From Sycon ciliatum (Eukaryota; Porifera; Calcarea; Leucosolenida; Sycettidae), in the NCBI RefSeq assembly GCF_964019385.1, contig NC_088655.1, forward strand, positions 25,292,477 to 25,356,476: a stretch of DNA of 64,000 nucleotides, read 5' to 3'. Shown here piece by piece: positions 45,155 through 57,593 of the stretch. Within the stretch, counting starts at the first letter, position 1. Each line of letters opens with the position of its first letter. Made by a program: the position numbers and the translations under genes. The notes beneath the pieces are model-generated. The model saw only the letters and a list, made by a program, of their open reading frames with translations. It made no database searches and was not told where the DNA came from.

Positions 45155-46126
45155 CCCTTTATGTACCAGCCATCTAATGTATGTAAGGGGCTATCGCAGC
45201 CAAAGAAGCAACCATGGTATGAAATCTAGACGACTTTTGTATATGCAAGTTGTGTTTTCCTGACTCCATATGTATCACTGCACCCAGGTAAGCATGGATA
45301 TTGGTACAGTATGCAGTAGTATATGAAGGTCATAGGTGGAATACCAAAGATACACGCCAATTGTGCATATTTCTGACCAACCAGGGTATCACAAAAAAAT
45401 AGACTGAGAATTAGCTTGTGCTCATGTACTGGGAACATAGGGACAAAACAACCTCAAAAGCGTTGTCTCAGTGCATGAAGAGCAACAACATACCAGGGAT
45501 ATGGTCATATTGTCACACATTTGAGGTAAAACAATTGGTTCAAAATTGCAAATTTTGAATTCTTGTGTCAGATACGAAATCTATGTTTTTCTTCATCTAC
45601 TTACATCCAGCGTAAGGTAAGTGAAAGAGAAGACAAGAAGCAGTCGCTGGCTGGTGAATTACGCCTGCCTTGACGATTTTAGGCCATCGCTGCCCTCCCT
45701 CTCGCTCCTGTTTTGAGAGCGAATACTGCGATGAGATCAGCGATACAAATTTTCAATTTTGAGTTGCATTCCGCGATGATATCGCCACAGCCGATCTCTC
45801 CAATCGTCCACCACATGTAGAAGACGTCGACATGACCTAGAACAAGCTACATCTTTGCTACAAGCAGAGAAACTGAGCGAGAACACGATCGAAACAGCGA
45901 CAATTGTTTGCGCTGAAAAGCATATTTTTGAACGCGTTCGTTCTCCATACTTTCAAATGGCAACCTGCCAATATCATACATCAAAATTTTCAGTGGGATC
46001 CCAGCTGTCGAGCGCAAAAAACCGCGGCTCGATAGGAGCTACGGCGGCGGGGAACGGCGCGCTTGATTGGAGTGCAGCGAACCGTACCATATGGTACGGT
46101 TCGAGATGGGGCTGGTACACAAAGGG
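45155..46126. mobile_element. piggyBac-like non-autonomous transposon (unit 3 only)
   Basis: 972 bp between duplicated TTAA (45151-45154, 46127-46130). Ends are CCCTTTATGTACCAG and, reversed, CCCTTTGTGTACCAG. Units 1 and 2 show the single TTAA. TTAA targets and CCC-starting TIRs are typical of the piggyBac superfamily. A perfect 20-bp palindrome lies at 46081-46100. No transposase is encoded, so it depends on a helper. Confidence 0.8.
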
Positions 46127-46225
46127 TTAAAAAAAACAGTGAAGAGAACCGCTCAGGCCCACACGTGCACGCAAACACATACACGCACATGCCTATGCAC
46201 ACATACGCGCGCATGCATGCATGCT

Positions 46226-46227
<2 letters not shown>

Positions 46228-46268
<41 letters not shown>
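46228..46268. repeat. (CA)n microsatellite (unit 3)
   Basis: CA run; others are at about 46950-47003 and 47066-47103. Confidence 0.9.
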
Positions 46269-46272
<4 letters not shown>

Positions 46273-46379
46273 ACATCAGAATAAACAATAACAAAACAGC
46301 AAGGAGAGTAGGGGGTGCAAAGCAAGCCTGTGCTGGTGAGGCAAGCGAACAACACTGACCTATGGTTAAAGTAGCTTAC

Positions 46380-46649
46380 CCGATTCAAGTTCACACACAA
46401 CCTTGTGCTTGGGTGCTGGGTCAGATGTTAGATCATAAAGTTTTTCGTCACTCGCATACTGTAAATGGCCGTGTTGGGTGGCCAACCAGGCAAAGCTGCC
46501 CCTGGGACGCAGGAAGTCCTGCACGCACGAGGTCTTAGATGCGATCTTTGCATTGAACGTCTTGCAATGTAAGGTTGCTTTGGCAAATGTCATATCCACG
46601 GGGAAGTACTTGATGATAGTCGATGGGTGGTAGGGACATCTGATTCCGG
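46380..46649 (-). CDS. C-type-lectin-like exon A (unit 3)
   Basis: Same boundaries and sequence class as 12713-12982; uninterrupted. The piggyBac-like element lies between exons A and B, probably in an intron. Confidence 0.6.
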
Positions 46650-46952
46650 CTGTCCAGTTTGAAAAAGAGCACGCACACGCACACGCACGCACGCACGCAC
46701 GCATGCACGCACACCTGCCCTGTCCTGTCCTGTAGAGCCACTGCCACAGGGGTCACGTGGGCCCCGGAGGGGCATCAGAGAGGAAGATGGAGCACGCAGC
46801 CTGATGACGCCGTAGATGGTGGGGCAAACGGAACCGGCGAGAACACACGCATACATGGCTGAACGAATTACGCTGCTGGGCAGTCGGGCGCGGGCCAGTC
46901 CTCGAGCACCGGTGACGACCGCGGCCTTGCACAGACCGAAAGCAGCGGGCAC

Positions 46953-47004
<52 letters not shown>

Positions 47005-47619
47005 GCATGCCTCAGACCTTAGACATGCCCATCGCGGAAGCAATGATAGCGAACAGCTATGACACACACACAAGCACACACACACACATACACACACACA
47101 CGCACATCCATGTTGAATACCTACGGTAGAATATTTGTCGGAAATCAGCTTTATTGTTTTACCAACAAACAAGTCGAGGTCAATATCCTATTTATCACGA
47201 TTCGGTCCTTCGGCCCTTTCTATTTTCTATAAATTTTCATGATTGCCATATCCCCTAAATTTGATTCTTGGGAGCTATTATAGCCATTTTAGTATAGCTT
47301 TGTACCATAGTGTACACAGGATGTTGCATAATTTAGGTTCAAGACTGTAAGAACAACATAGTTCAGCATCTGCGGCACAGTGGCTGGGTGGTATATGCGG
47401 TTGCTTGAGATAGATACTTTTGTGGGTTCGAATTCTGCTTGTTCTCTTCCTTTGTCTTCTTTCTTTCAAATTTTCTTGCTGAAGTGGAGAGAAAAATTTT
47501 AAGTCCCTACAAAGTCGAAGGATTTCAATGCCTGAGTGGTCGATATAAACAGTCGATACAAGCGGTCGATATTACGGCAATATGGGTAATATAGGACCAG
47601 CCAAGGATCACACGAATTA

Positions 47620-47721
47620 AGGTCGATTCATACGTCATTTCGAGTACCGGAAAAGCGTTGCAAAAAAAGTTGATCTGAACTCAACTATTTCCTGTACGCG
47701 AAATGAAGTATGAATCGGCCT
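47620..47721. mobile_element. Mini-MITE (unit 3/4 border)
   Basis: Copy of 13963-14064. Confidence 0.65.
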
Positions 47722-47723
47722 TA

Positions 47724-48586
47724 AAGGGGAAGTTAAGGCAAAAATTAAAATTTCACCAGTTGTAGTCTTCGGGGTGCTGAGTCGAATGGTCTTGGTCCGA
47801 GAAAGCTGAGACCTTCCGTTCCTACTTGAATCCTAATCGAACTCGCGCACTTCCACCGAAACTGGGTGACTGCGCCCTACTAGATGGGGATTTGTATGCA
47901 AAATGTCACTAAAAGCGCCATTTCGTTCTTATAAAAGCACGGATGACCACGATTGGCCCATATGTTGTAGTCTTTTGGACGCTGAGTCGACTGGTTTTGG
48001 TCCGAAAAGGCTGCGATGCAGCGTTCCTCCTTTATTCCCAATTGAACATGGTTGAACAAGCGGTCACGTGCTCCTGGGTGCCCAAATCACCTGGTCACCA
48101 CGCCAGCAGGCGACAACTTTCACACCAAGGTTCAACTCGAGTTCAACTCGAGTGACAGGACTGCACCCAAAAAAGGTCAAACAGGCTAGTAAGTTGTACC
48201 CTGCAGGCACGGTGACCAGGTGACTGGTGTACGCAGGAGCACGTGACCACTTGTTCGACCATGTTCGATTGGGAATAAAGGAGGAACGCTGCATCGCAGC
48301 CTTTTCGGACCAAAACCAGTCGACTCAGCATCCAAAAGACTACAACATATGGGCCAATCGCGGTCATCCGTGCTTTTATAAGAACGAAAGGGCGCTTTTA
48401 GTGACATTTTGCATACAAATCCCCATCTAGCAGGGCGCAGTCACCCAGTTTCGGTGGAAGTGCGCGAGTTCGATTGGGATTCAAGTAGGAAGGGAGCGTC
48501 TCAGCTTCCTCGGACCAAGACCATTCGACTCAGCACCCCGAAGATTACAACTGGTGAAATTTTAATTTTTGCCTTAACTTCCCCTT
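47724..48586. mobile_element. Foldback element (unit 3/4 border)
   Basis: Copy of 14067-14929 with more substitutions than the others. Confidence 0.75.
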
Positions 48587-48588
48587 TA

Positions 48589-49078
48589 AGGCTTTGTTTA
48601 CATAAGGCGTTTCAATCAGGGTTGAGTTCGGGCCAAGTTTCAACCCGGGTTGAGTCGGGCCAAGTTACAACCTGCCATGAACACCGATTGACTGCCATGT
48701 TTACATGACGCACTGCGCTTGACCCGGGTTGAAATTTTGCCCCGGGCTGATTCCAACCCTCCCCCAAGGAGAGGACTGAAATCAACCCGGGCAAGAAATC
48801 GTACTAAGGGGAGGGTTGAAATCAACCCCGAGTCAGAAATCGCACTAACGTACTTCTTTGTGTGTCTCGTTCCAGGTTTGAATCACTGCACATGCAAATT
48901 TCGCGCGAAAGGATTCAAGTGACCATACAGGACTCTAGAAGTGGACTTTTGGCAGCAAATCAGTAATTTACCTGGGTCAACTATCCTCATGCAAACACAC
49001 ACCTATTTTTCCATCATAAAGACTTTCAACCCGGGCTGAACTCGACCCGGGTTCAAAATTCTCATGTAAATGCAGCCT
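48589..49078. mobile_element. MITE (unit 4)
   Basis: Copy of 535-1024. Confidence 0.6.
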
Positions 49079-49700
49079 TAGTGGATGGCAATATAGAAGA
49101 GTGATGAAACCGATGCGCTAAGGTTTATATTTCACGTAAAAGCGTACTAGTGGAATGTATTCTACTTATGCTGACCGTCTTACAAACTGACAGTCAACTC
49201 CTCTTAGGCCAGCTTTAACCCCGGGGCAACGGTATATATGGGGTTTATACGAGGTTTATATTGAGCTGGGGTTTATATGCCCAATATAAATCAGGAGCAC
49301 GATGGAGAAGTTGCCTGGACGTTTGTATGAAAGGTCAATAAAACGACTCCCACAAGCAGCATACCGTCTAACACATCTAGAGAAGAATACAATCTACAGC
49401 TCTGGGTGGAATGAATAGAACGTATCAACCAAAAGAGGAAGTTTCTACCAAGATCTGATAGGTCAAAAGCAGACGTCACCCTGCTTTTCCCTGTGAAACA
49501 ACTGGCCAAAACTCGGCACCGGGAAAAAAACAATACCAAACCCAAAGCCCACGTAAAAGTGGAAAAAAACTGTGGCAATAGGGGTGGGGTGGAATTCTAT
49601 CGTTGTCATACTATTGTCATACTTACGTATAGTTGGCGAGGCATCAAAGAACGAGGCTGTACATACAGGAGAGCAGAAAATGAGCTTTACTATTATTATT

Positions 49701-49904
49701 GTAGAAAGGAAAAGGACATATGGATACGAGTTAAGAGTAACTCTCCATCACTGTATCTCTCCATCACTGTGCCTAGTTATTGTACTTTCTGACTGTATAT
49801 AGTATCATGTTACAGTGATGGAGAGTTACTCTTAACTCGTATCCATAATGTCCTTTTCCTTTCCACATTTATTTATGGCTCAACATCCGAGTTTCAAATT
49901 GCAC
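49701..49904. mobile_element. F1 foldback element (unit 4)
   Basis: Copy of 1647-1850; collinearity with the array stops just after it. Confidence 0.65.
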
Positions 49905-49910
49905 ACTATT

Positions 49911-51887
49911 AATATTTCTCCTTTATTCACTTCTTTCGAAGGCGATAAGCCAGACCCACCGGGAAATATTTCCATGGGTGGGACAGCAAAAAGAAAGTGA
50001 AAAAACAAAAACAAAAATAAATAAATAAATAAAACCTAAAAACCAAAGGGACAAGAACTAGTTGAAGGAAGAGGAAGAAAGGAAAGAAACTCAATCCGAA
50101 CTCCAACATCAAAACAACAATAAAGTATTTGCAGCGACAGGCAAAATACATCAACCAATGAAGGGAGTAGTAACAAAGGAAATATCAGTCTTTATCAGTC
50201 GTTATTCAAGTCTCTTAGCTATTGAACATGCAAACGCAGCAGAGGTGCATCTACATGTTAAGGATAGTTCTCAGTATTTTAATCGAACCTTGTATAGCCT
50301 CCTGTTGCACAATAGCCAGGTCTCCTCCCTGCACAGTCCGAAGGCATTGAGGAGTCTCGCCCACCAAGCCTCCCAGGGCACCGACAACCACAGGGACCAC
50401 GTCAACCTGGTTGAGGGACCAAATCCTCGAAATCTCCCGCTTCAAATCATAATATTTCGAGCGCTTTTCAGCCATTTTCTTATTGATGTTGTTCTCACCA
50501 GGAACGCTGATGTCTATAATGTAGGCGATGCGCTCCTTGTCATCAACAAGGAGCAGATCGGGCCTGTTTGCTGATAGTTTCAGGTCAGTTGGGACCGAAT
50601 ACTCCCAATAGAGGCGATACTGATTACTCTTGACCAATGCCTTGAGCTGGTGGTCGAATCGTGAAGCACCAGTAGGTAGATCTCGTGCTTTACACATTTC
50701 GAAGTGCACATACTTTACTATCCGGTTATGTCGTTCAATGTAACTGGTCCGAGCCAGAACTGGGCAGGCACTGACAATGTGGTCAATTGTTTCTAAGCTG
50801 CCCTTGCAAAGCCTGCAATTGGCATCAGTTCGAGGAATTGACTTCATTATGGCGTATTGGTAATTTTTCGTTTTGAGGGATTGGTCTTGTGCTGCCATAA
50901 TCATGCCTTCAGTTGAAGGTTTCAGTGCCCTTGATTTCAACCACATGAAGGTAAGCTCCTTATCTAGGCGATTCTCCTCCAATCGGCTCCAATACCTCCC
51001 ATGCAGCGGCATAGTGGAAAGTGTTTTGGATTTTCGCTCAGCGCACGCTTGTTTAATGGTATGCTTATTGGGTAAAGCTGGTCCAGCTGCTGGCAGATCC
51101 AAACTCGACAGGAACTTAGCGGCCTTTGCAGTTATTGAGTGGCTTTTTGTTGTAGGTTTTTGTTGATGATACTGATAAAGCAGGCTTATTCTGTCTATTG
51201 GGCTGGTACTCATGTAGCGGGCCAGGCCACACATGCTCCGGCCGTGCATATCCTCACAAGAGACCAAGCCCCGGCCTCCATCTCCCCTCTTCATGTAGAG
51301 CCTGTTGACTGAGGCTTTGGGGTGGTGAAATCCAGACGCAGTCAAGGCTGATCTTGTCACTCGATCTGTGGTCTTGATTTCAGCCTCGGTCCAATTTACG
51401 ATTCCATAACTATATGTCATAACCGGCAGAGCATACGTATTGATGGCCTTGATCATGTTTCGCGCATTCAATCCACTGTTAAGAAGCAAATACAATCTCT
51501 TTTTGTATTCTGCAGTGAGTTGCGTCTTGAGCTTCGGGTGAGGTATCATGGCTGCTTGCACTACTCCAAGGTACTTGTATGTTTCATTGAGTCGTAGCGA
51601 CTCTGCAATGGTCTCATCGCCAACCTGGATAGAGCATCCTTCATCTGGTTTTCCTCTCCTGACGTGCAGCACGGCACACTTGGCCGGGTTGAGATTCATG
51701 CCGATGTCATCACCAACGCCACACACGGTAGACACGAGGGTAGTCACATCCTTTGTAGTTTTCCCATAGAGTTTAATGTCGTCCATGTACCAAGAGTGAT
51801 TGATAGACAACTCGGCGTCTCTGCAGCTGACTCTGTATCCCAAAGGCAATCGGTTGAGCTCAAAACTGATTGGGTTTAGCGCCAGGA

Positions 51888-51888
<1 letters not shown>
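49911..51888 (-). mobile_element. 5'-truncated REL-type LINE
   Basis: The coding part (to 50251) is followed by a ~340-bp 3' UTR without a clear poly(A). Truncated at its 5' side exactly at an ATT tract. Confidence 0.75.
50251..51888 (-). pseudogene. LINE RT C-terminus, zinc finger and REL endonuclease
   Basis: About 545 codons open from the ATT tract to the stop; the frame upstream of 51888 is microsatellite and unrelated sequence. It begins inside the RT palm just before the catalytic YMDD (SWYMDDIKLYGK). Near the middle is the CCHC finger CRLCKGSLETIDHIVSACPV, and near the C terminus a restriction-like endonuclease signature (RPDLLLVDDKERIAYIIDIS). Order RT, CCHC, REL is that of R2/NeSL-type non-LTR elements, which are often site-specific. 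The missing N-terminal half makes this copy inactive. Confidence 0.8.

Positions 51889-51918
<30 letters not shown>
51889..51918. repeat. (TTA)n tract
   Basis: Microsatellite at the truncation point of the LINE and the start of the SINE-2 array. Confidence 0.9.
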
Positions 51919-51920
<2 letters not shown>

Positions 51921-52771
51921 TAGTGAAGATTTTATGACTTGGGGCTCCCCGCGTGCTAGAGTGTACGTGAAGTGTGTGGGTACAGTGAGGGCTGCGTCCC
52001 ACCCGCCTGTGTGGATTCAAAGGAAGTGTGAGTTATGAAGTCTGAAGAAAATGTTGAACAGTCTCTGCTGGGATGACGACTACACCATAGCTCAGTGGTT
52101 AGAGCATCGCTGGCTACAAGCGAGGGTCCCTGGTTCGAGTCCTGGTGGTGACAGTCAATTTTTTTCTTCAGACTTTTCCCGTTTGTCTCTTTCCCTCAAA
52201 CTAGTGAAGATTTTATGACTTGGGGCTCCCCGCGTGCTAGAGTGTACGTGAAGTGTGTGGGTACAGTGAGGGCTGCGTCCCACCCGCCTGTGTGGATTCA
52301 AAGGAAGTGTGAGTTATGAAGTCTGAAGAAAATGTTGAACAGTCTCTGCTGGGATGACGACTACACCATAGCTCAGTGGTTAGAGCATCGCTGGCTACAA
52401 GCGAGGGTCCCTGGTTCGAGTCCTGGTGGTGACAGTCAATTTTTTTCTTCAGACTTTTCCCGTTTGTCTCTTTCCCTCAAACTAGTGAAGATTTTATGAC
52501 TTGGGGCTCCCCGCGTGCTAGAGTGTACGTGAAGTGTGTGGGTACAGTGAGGGCTGCGTCCCACCCGCCTGTGTGGATTCAAAGGAAGTGTGAGTTATGA
52601 AGTCTGAAGAAAATGTTGAACAGTCTCTGCTGGGATGACGACTACACCATAGCTCAGTGGTTAGAGCATTGCTGGCAACAAGCGAGGGTCCCTGGTTCGA
52701 GTCCTGGTGGTGACAGTCAATTTTTTTCTTCAGACTTTTCCCGTTTGTCTCTTTCCCTCAAACTAGTGAAG
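51919..52771 (+). repeat. SINE-2 tandem array, 281-bp units
   Basis: Units start at 51919, 52200 and 52481, followed by a stub at 52762 that runs into (TTA)n. Each has a tRNA-like head (about 52076-52153 in the first) with A box TAGCTCAGTGG and B box GGTTCGAGTCC; the T stem has one mismatch. Another SINE family than SINE-1, though both heads share the D-arm sequence. Confidence 0.75.
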
Positions 52772-52797
52772 ATTATTATTATTATTATTATTATTAT

Positions 52798-52878
52798 TTG
52801 AAACTTTGACAAGTGCCTTATTTTGACTGGATGTGTGTTTGCGTGGATACTTACGACCCAACACGTACCTTCGTTATT
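52798..52878 (+). mobile_element. PLE 3'-end remnant
   Basis: Same 80-bp remnant between ATT tracts as at 7483-7562, so the block 52772-53287 is related to 7457-7840. Confidence 0.7.
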
Positions 52879-52902
52879 AAATTATTATTATTATTATTAT
52901 TA

Positions 52903-53287
52903 GCATCGCTGGCTTCAAGCGAAGGTCCCTGGTTCGAGTCCTGGTGGTGACAGTCAATTTTTTCTTCAGACTTTTCCCGTTTGTCTCTTCCCCTCAAACC
53001 AGTTAATATTTTATGACTTGGGGCTCCCCGCGTGCTAGTTTGTACGTGAAGTGTGGGGGTTACAGTGAGGGCTGCGTCCCACCCGCCTGTGTGGATTCAC
53101 AGGAAGTGTGAGTTACAAAGTCTGAAGAAAATGTTGAACGGCCTCTGCTGGGGTGACGACTACACCATAGCTCAGTGGTTAGAGCATCGCTGGCTTCAAG
53201 CGAAGGTCCCTGGTTCGAGTCCTGGTGGTGACAGTCAATTTTTTCTTCAGACTTTTCCCGTTTGTCTCTTCCCCTCAAACCAGTTAA
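52903..53287 (+). mobile_element. SINE-2 partial plus full copy
   Basis: Starts within a tRNA-like head as at 7587 and continues through a second head at about 53153-53232, ending at (ATT)n. Confidence 0.65.
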
Positions 53288-53309
53288 TATTATTATTATT
53301 ATTATTATT

Positions 53310-53750
53310 CAAATGATCAGTCGGGGAAGTGAACTGCCTGAAAAGAGAAAAAAACGCCAGACCCACCAGGACACGAACCTGGGACACTGCTTGTCATGAG
53401 CAATGCTCTAACCACTGAGCTATGGGACCAGGCTGAACCTAGAAGGCGCTGACAAGTTTTTCACTCCAAAGGCAGCTCACAACACGTGCCACACATACTG
53501 ATGGCACTTGGGTCTTTTTCCCTCCCCCAGGGGACCAACCACGGTCAGTTTCTGGAAACTACCAGAGGTGAAAGAAAGTGATTAAATTTGGAAAGGATTG
53601 GGAGAACTTCAAATTCAAATGATCAGTCGGGGAAGTGAACTGCCTGAAAAGAGAAAAAAAACGCCAGACCCACCATGTTTTTTTTCTCTTTTCAGGCAGT
53701 TCACTTCCCCGACTGATCATTTGAATTTGAAGTTCTCCCAATCCTTTCCA
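53310..53750. mobile_element. SINE-1 copy and inverted partial copy
   Basis: One minus-strand SINE-1 (tRNA-like head at 53359-53429) followed by a partial unit that meets its own inverted copy. The arms of ~76 bp lie on either side of about 53670-53678. It ends in an ATT tract. Confidence 0.75.
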
Positions 53751-53775
53751 AATTATTATTATTATTATTATTATA

Positions 53776-53992
53776 CAGTGTAATAATAATAATAACTAGT
53801 GAAAATTCTTCGTCTCCGTCTCGTCTCCGTCTCCGTCGCCATCGGGACGTGGAGAGTCGACGCCAGGAGGGTCGCTGCCCTCCTCGGGACGTGGAGAGTC
53901 GACGCCAGAGGGGTCTCTGCCCTCCTCGGGGGTGTCCTCCCCGTCGGCGCTGGCTGCGGCGACACGAGCACGATAATAATAATATTATAGCT
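53776..53992 (+). other. GC-rich leader with 43-bp direct repeat
   Basis: Two copies of a 43-bp block containing GGACGTGGAGAGTCGACGCC (about 53842 and 53885), flanked by AAT runs. It lies just upstream of the next ORF and may be its 5' UTR or promoter; this is a guess from position. Confidence 0.4.
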
Positions 53993-56900
53993 ATGCCGCC
54001 ATGCTGCACGTGCGGAAAGGCCTCGACCTGTTCAGGCTGTAAATGCGCCAAAGCTGGACGTCAATGTACTAACTGCTCCGCCAATCGCCATGGAACGTGT
54101 CGTAACTCCTGTTGCTTAGCGTCGTCACAGACAGCCGGCAGCGCTGCTGCCGCCTCTCATCTGGCTTTCTCTTCATCGTGCCCAGTACCCTCCGCCGTTA
54201 ATACTCGAAATTCAAGAACTCGAAATTCGAATGTTCAAGGAGTATCTCAAATATCGGCCTCCTCTTCCTGCCACGATGGTCGCGGAAACCCTTCTACCAC
54301 GTCCTCACAACCCAGCGGTGCTGCCGCGGAGACGTCTGTTTCATCCTCATGCCCCGCTGCGGCTTCTGGCTCAGGCACTCAAACTCCCCAGGTTCGAAAC
54401 TCCCAAGAGAATTCTCAGCCGCCTTCCGGTACGCACAGCACTGGGGATGCGCACGCCCTGGACTACTCTGCCATTTCATCCCAGGACATTGACCTGCTTG
54501 CGAACTTGGACGCCTCTCAGCCACCTGAGCGACTCCCCGACGCTGCACCAGCCCTAAACTGCCAGCCGTTCACCTGGGCTTCCGTCCCATCATCGCAGTT
54601 TGAGCAAGCCCTGGAGCACGCGAGAGAAGTTGTCGTCAACTGGCGCCGCAACATTTTTGCAATACCATCTGGAAAAGCAGGCTGTGCGTTCGTGGAGGAG
54701 CAGGCTCGTCTCCTGCAACTCCTGTCCCTGACACACCTCAGGAACGCATTGCTCTGAAAGCTGCTATGGTGTTTCCGCCGCTTCTCCTGCAGAAACCTTT
54801 CCGGACATCAAAGGCTGCTGATCATGTCCGCTGCTTGCAGCGTCGACTCCAACTATGGAAAGATGGTGATATCACTTCCCTGCTCCACGAGGGTCGGCAG
54901 ATCCAAGACCAACTACCATCTGGTCCTCTCCAGCGGTCTGATGACGCAGCGGTGAAAGGCTTTACCCGTCTCATGCTCACGGGCAAAGTGAAAGCAGCAA
55001 TTCGTTGCCTGCACACCTCAGGCAAGGGGGGCGTCCTTCCCTTGCAGGCTGACTGCGGTGGTGGCCAGTCCACCATAGATATTCTGAAAGCCAAACACCC
55101 ATCACCGGACTTGGATGGCCCTCATCCGATGTACTGCTACAGGGTCCGTGCCGCCCAACGCATCCCGTGCTGTTCGAACCGGTGAATGCTGCATTTGTCC
55201 GGGCTACCTCTCTTTCCCTGTCTGGTGCGGCAGGGGAGTCTGGGCTGGATGCAGATGCCTGGCGGAGGATGTGTTGTTCATTTGGAAGATCTTCCACGGG
55301 CATATGCAACGCTGTAGCAATGCTGACGAAGCGCCTCGCCACCTCTCCTGTCGACTCGGGTGCTTTGGCGCCGCTGCTGGCTGGAAGGCTTGTGCCCCTG
55401 GATAAGAATCCTGGTGTGCGCCCGATCGGCATTGGGGAGACCCTCCGTCACCTCATTGCCAAGGTGGTCCTCCGCATCACGCGTCAGGACATTGTTGAGG
55501 CCGCGGGGGCACTTCAAACCTGTGCTGGGCAGGAGGGTGGGGCGGAGGCCGCTGCACATGCCCTGTGTCGCCACTTTGACAGCAGCAACACAGAGGGAGC
55601 ACTCCTGGTCGATGCTACCAACGCGTTCAACTCCCTGAACCGTGCAGCTATGCTCCACAACATCCACCTACTATGTCCATCAATAGCAACAATTTCGAAA
55701 AACTTTTACCGCAGCACAGTACCTCTCCACGTCAGCGGTACGGTCATCTGGTCTGCTGAAGGCACCACGCAAGGCTGCCCACTAGCCATGCCCCTCTACG
55801 CTATTGCCATTACGCCACTTGTCACTAATCTCGCCACCGCTGCCAAGACTTGGCTGGTTGTCAAGCCCGAGCATCTCGATGCTGCCAACGCTGCATTCGC
55901 CGACACCGATGTCCACATCACCACTGAGGGCCGCCCCTACCTGGGTGCTCCTCTGGGCTCGGAAGCCTTCAAGACAACATTTTGCAATGCTCGAGTGGAG
56001 GCTTGGGCATCTGAGATGCGTGAGCTGGCGAACGTGGCCGAGGCCGAGCCCCAAGCCGTGTATGCCGCACTGGTCTTTGGGTACCGTCACCGCTGGACAT
56101 TCCTGATGCGCGTGTCGAGCTGTGCACCAGACGTCTTCGAGCCTCTCGAGTCCTCTCTTCGCTCCGTCTTGTTTCCAGCTCTATTGGGTGTGCCAGTCGT
56201 CCCTGCCAATCTACGCAACCTTCTTGCTCTGCCTGTGCGTCATTGTGGCCTTGCAGTGCTCAATCCAGTTGAGGCTACCCCGCAACAGCGGACAGCATCA
56301 CGATCAGTCTCCAGCAACTTATCGCGGACCAGTCCTCCCTCTACAGCGTAGACCCAGCAGCCATTTGCGCCGCCAAGGCTGCTGCCAAGCAAGCCCAGTC
56401 TGTGACTACCAAGACCGTCCTGCAGACAGCTGGCCCAGAGGCCCTACCACCAATGGTTCTGGAGCACCTCGAGGCCAAGGGAACAGGTGCATGGCTGACC
56501 TGTCTTCCTGTTCGCGAGCATGGATACTCCCTCGACCGGCGGTCCTTCGTTGATGCCCTATGCATTCGGTATGGCCTCACCATCCACGGTTCACCTACCG
56601 AGTGTCCATGCGGCCGGCCGTTCACCATCGACCACGCAATGATCTGCAAGTTGGGCGGCTATCCCATCCACCGGCACAACCATGTCCGTAACTACCTGAG
56701 CCAACTTCTTTCTCAAGTGTCTGAGGATGTGCAGCTGGAGCCACCGCTGCAACCTCTACCGACGGTCCGCACGTTTGACCATGGTCCTGCCCTGCTCACT
56801 GCGGACGACGCCGGACCGGACATCAAGGCCAGGGGTTTTTGGTCGGTACAGACTGATGCATTTTTTGATGTAAGGGTGTTCTATCCCAACGCACAGTCGT

Positions 56901-57259
56901 ACCGATCTCGCCCGCTGGCTGAGGTGTTCCAATGGCACGAGCGTCAGAAGCAGTCGGCATACGGTGCCCGGATCCGGGAAGTTGATCACGCGTCGTTCAC
57001 CCCGATCGTCCTGTCTTCTGCTGGTGCCCTGGCGAAGGAGGCCACCCGGTTCCTGAAGCTGCTCGGAACGAAGCTCTCCACCAAGCTCTCGCAGCCTTAT
57101 CCCCTCGTGATGGGAAAGCTGCGGACGGACCTGGCTTTCAGCCTTGTCCGCGACTCCGTCCTGATGGTTCGTGGGAGTCGCCGTGCATTCCGTGCACCTG
57201 GTCTGGCGGCGGATGTGGATGCTGTTTCTGTGGAGGCCCGCATTCCCGCCACTACGTGA
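53993..57259 (+). pseudogene. REL-type non-LTR element ORF, frameshifted and RT-deleted
   Basis: Starts MPPCCTCGKASTC with a Cys-rich N terminus, then a Ser/Ala-rich linker to a stop at 54757. The same protein continues in other frames (about 54750-55130, 55150-56340, 56350-57259), so at least three frameshifts are present. The RT part has VRPIGIGETLRHLI, LLVDATNAFNSLN (catalytic Asp) and EGTTQGCPLAMPLYAIA. It then passes from NLATAA straight to KTWLVVKPEHL, where a YADD box is expected, so an internal deletion seems to have removed the active site. The C terminus has a zinc-finger-like CPCGRPFTIDHAMICK and a nuclease-like DAFFDVRVFYPNA. The element cannot be active. Its 3' end was the source of, or shares origin with, the fragments in units 1-3. 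Confidence 0.75.
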
Positions 57260-57593
57260 CGCTAAGTCCTCCTGGGGTTTGCCGCTCTCCAGTCCTCTTT
57301 CATCCCGTTCTCCCCTCTTTTTTGGGGATTCTTTGTACTTCGTCTTTCTTGTTTTTCTTGTTCCTTTGTTTTTTGTAGGACAGATTTTTGGTGACATGAT
57401 TTCGGTCGTTGTTGTGTCTGACTCTATTCCCAATATCTAATTCTGTGGTTGGTTTTCCAACTCATTGGGTTGTAGTTTCCATCATGAGTTTGATTCCATC
57501 GTGAGTTTGATTCCATCGTGAGTTTTGATTCTATTTGCTATTTTTCGTTCCATTTTTGAGCTCATATTTTATTTTCCTGATTTCTTCAGTGTA
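57260..57593 (+). other. 3' UTR of the non-LTR element, first part
   Basis: Matches 2066-2405 of unit 1 and is interrupted by the next element. It resumes at 60241-60299. Confidence 0.75.

Larger units (their letters stand above)
32002..48054. repeat. Segmental tandem repeat, unit 3
   Basis: Same order as unit 1 including the ribozyme palindrome. Private gains are a 573-bp foldback element, a 972-bp TTAA element and a 116-bp tandem duplication over a lectin exon. Together they explain the extra ~1.65 kb. Confidence 0.9.
48055..49910. repeat. Segmental tandem repeat, partial unit 4 (array edge)
   Basis: Collinear with positions 1-1856 of unit 1, then departs just after the small foldback element, where units 1-3 have an (ATT)n tract and a truncated non-LTR 3' fragment. 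A longer copy of that non-LTR element lies at 53993-57590, so unit 4 may retain a more complete locus. Confidence 0.85.
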
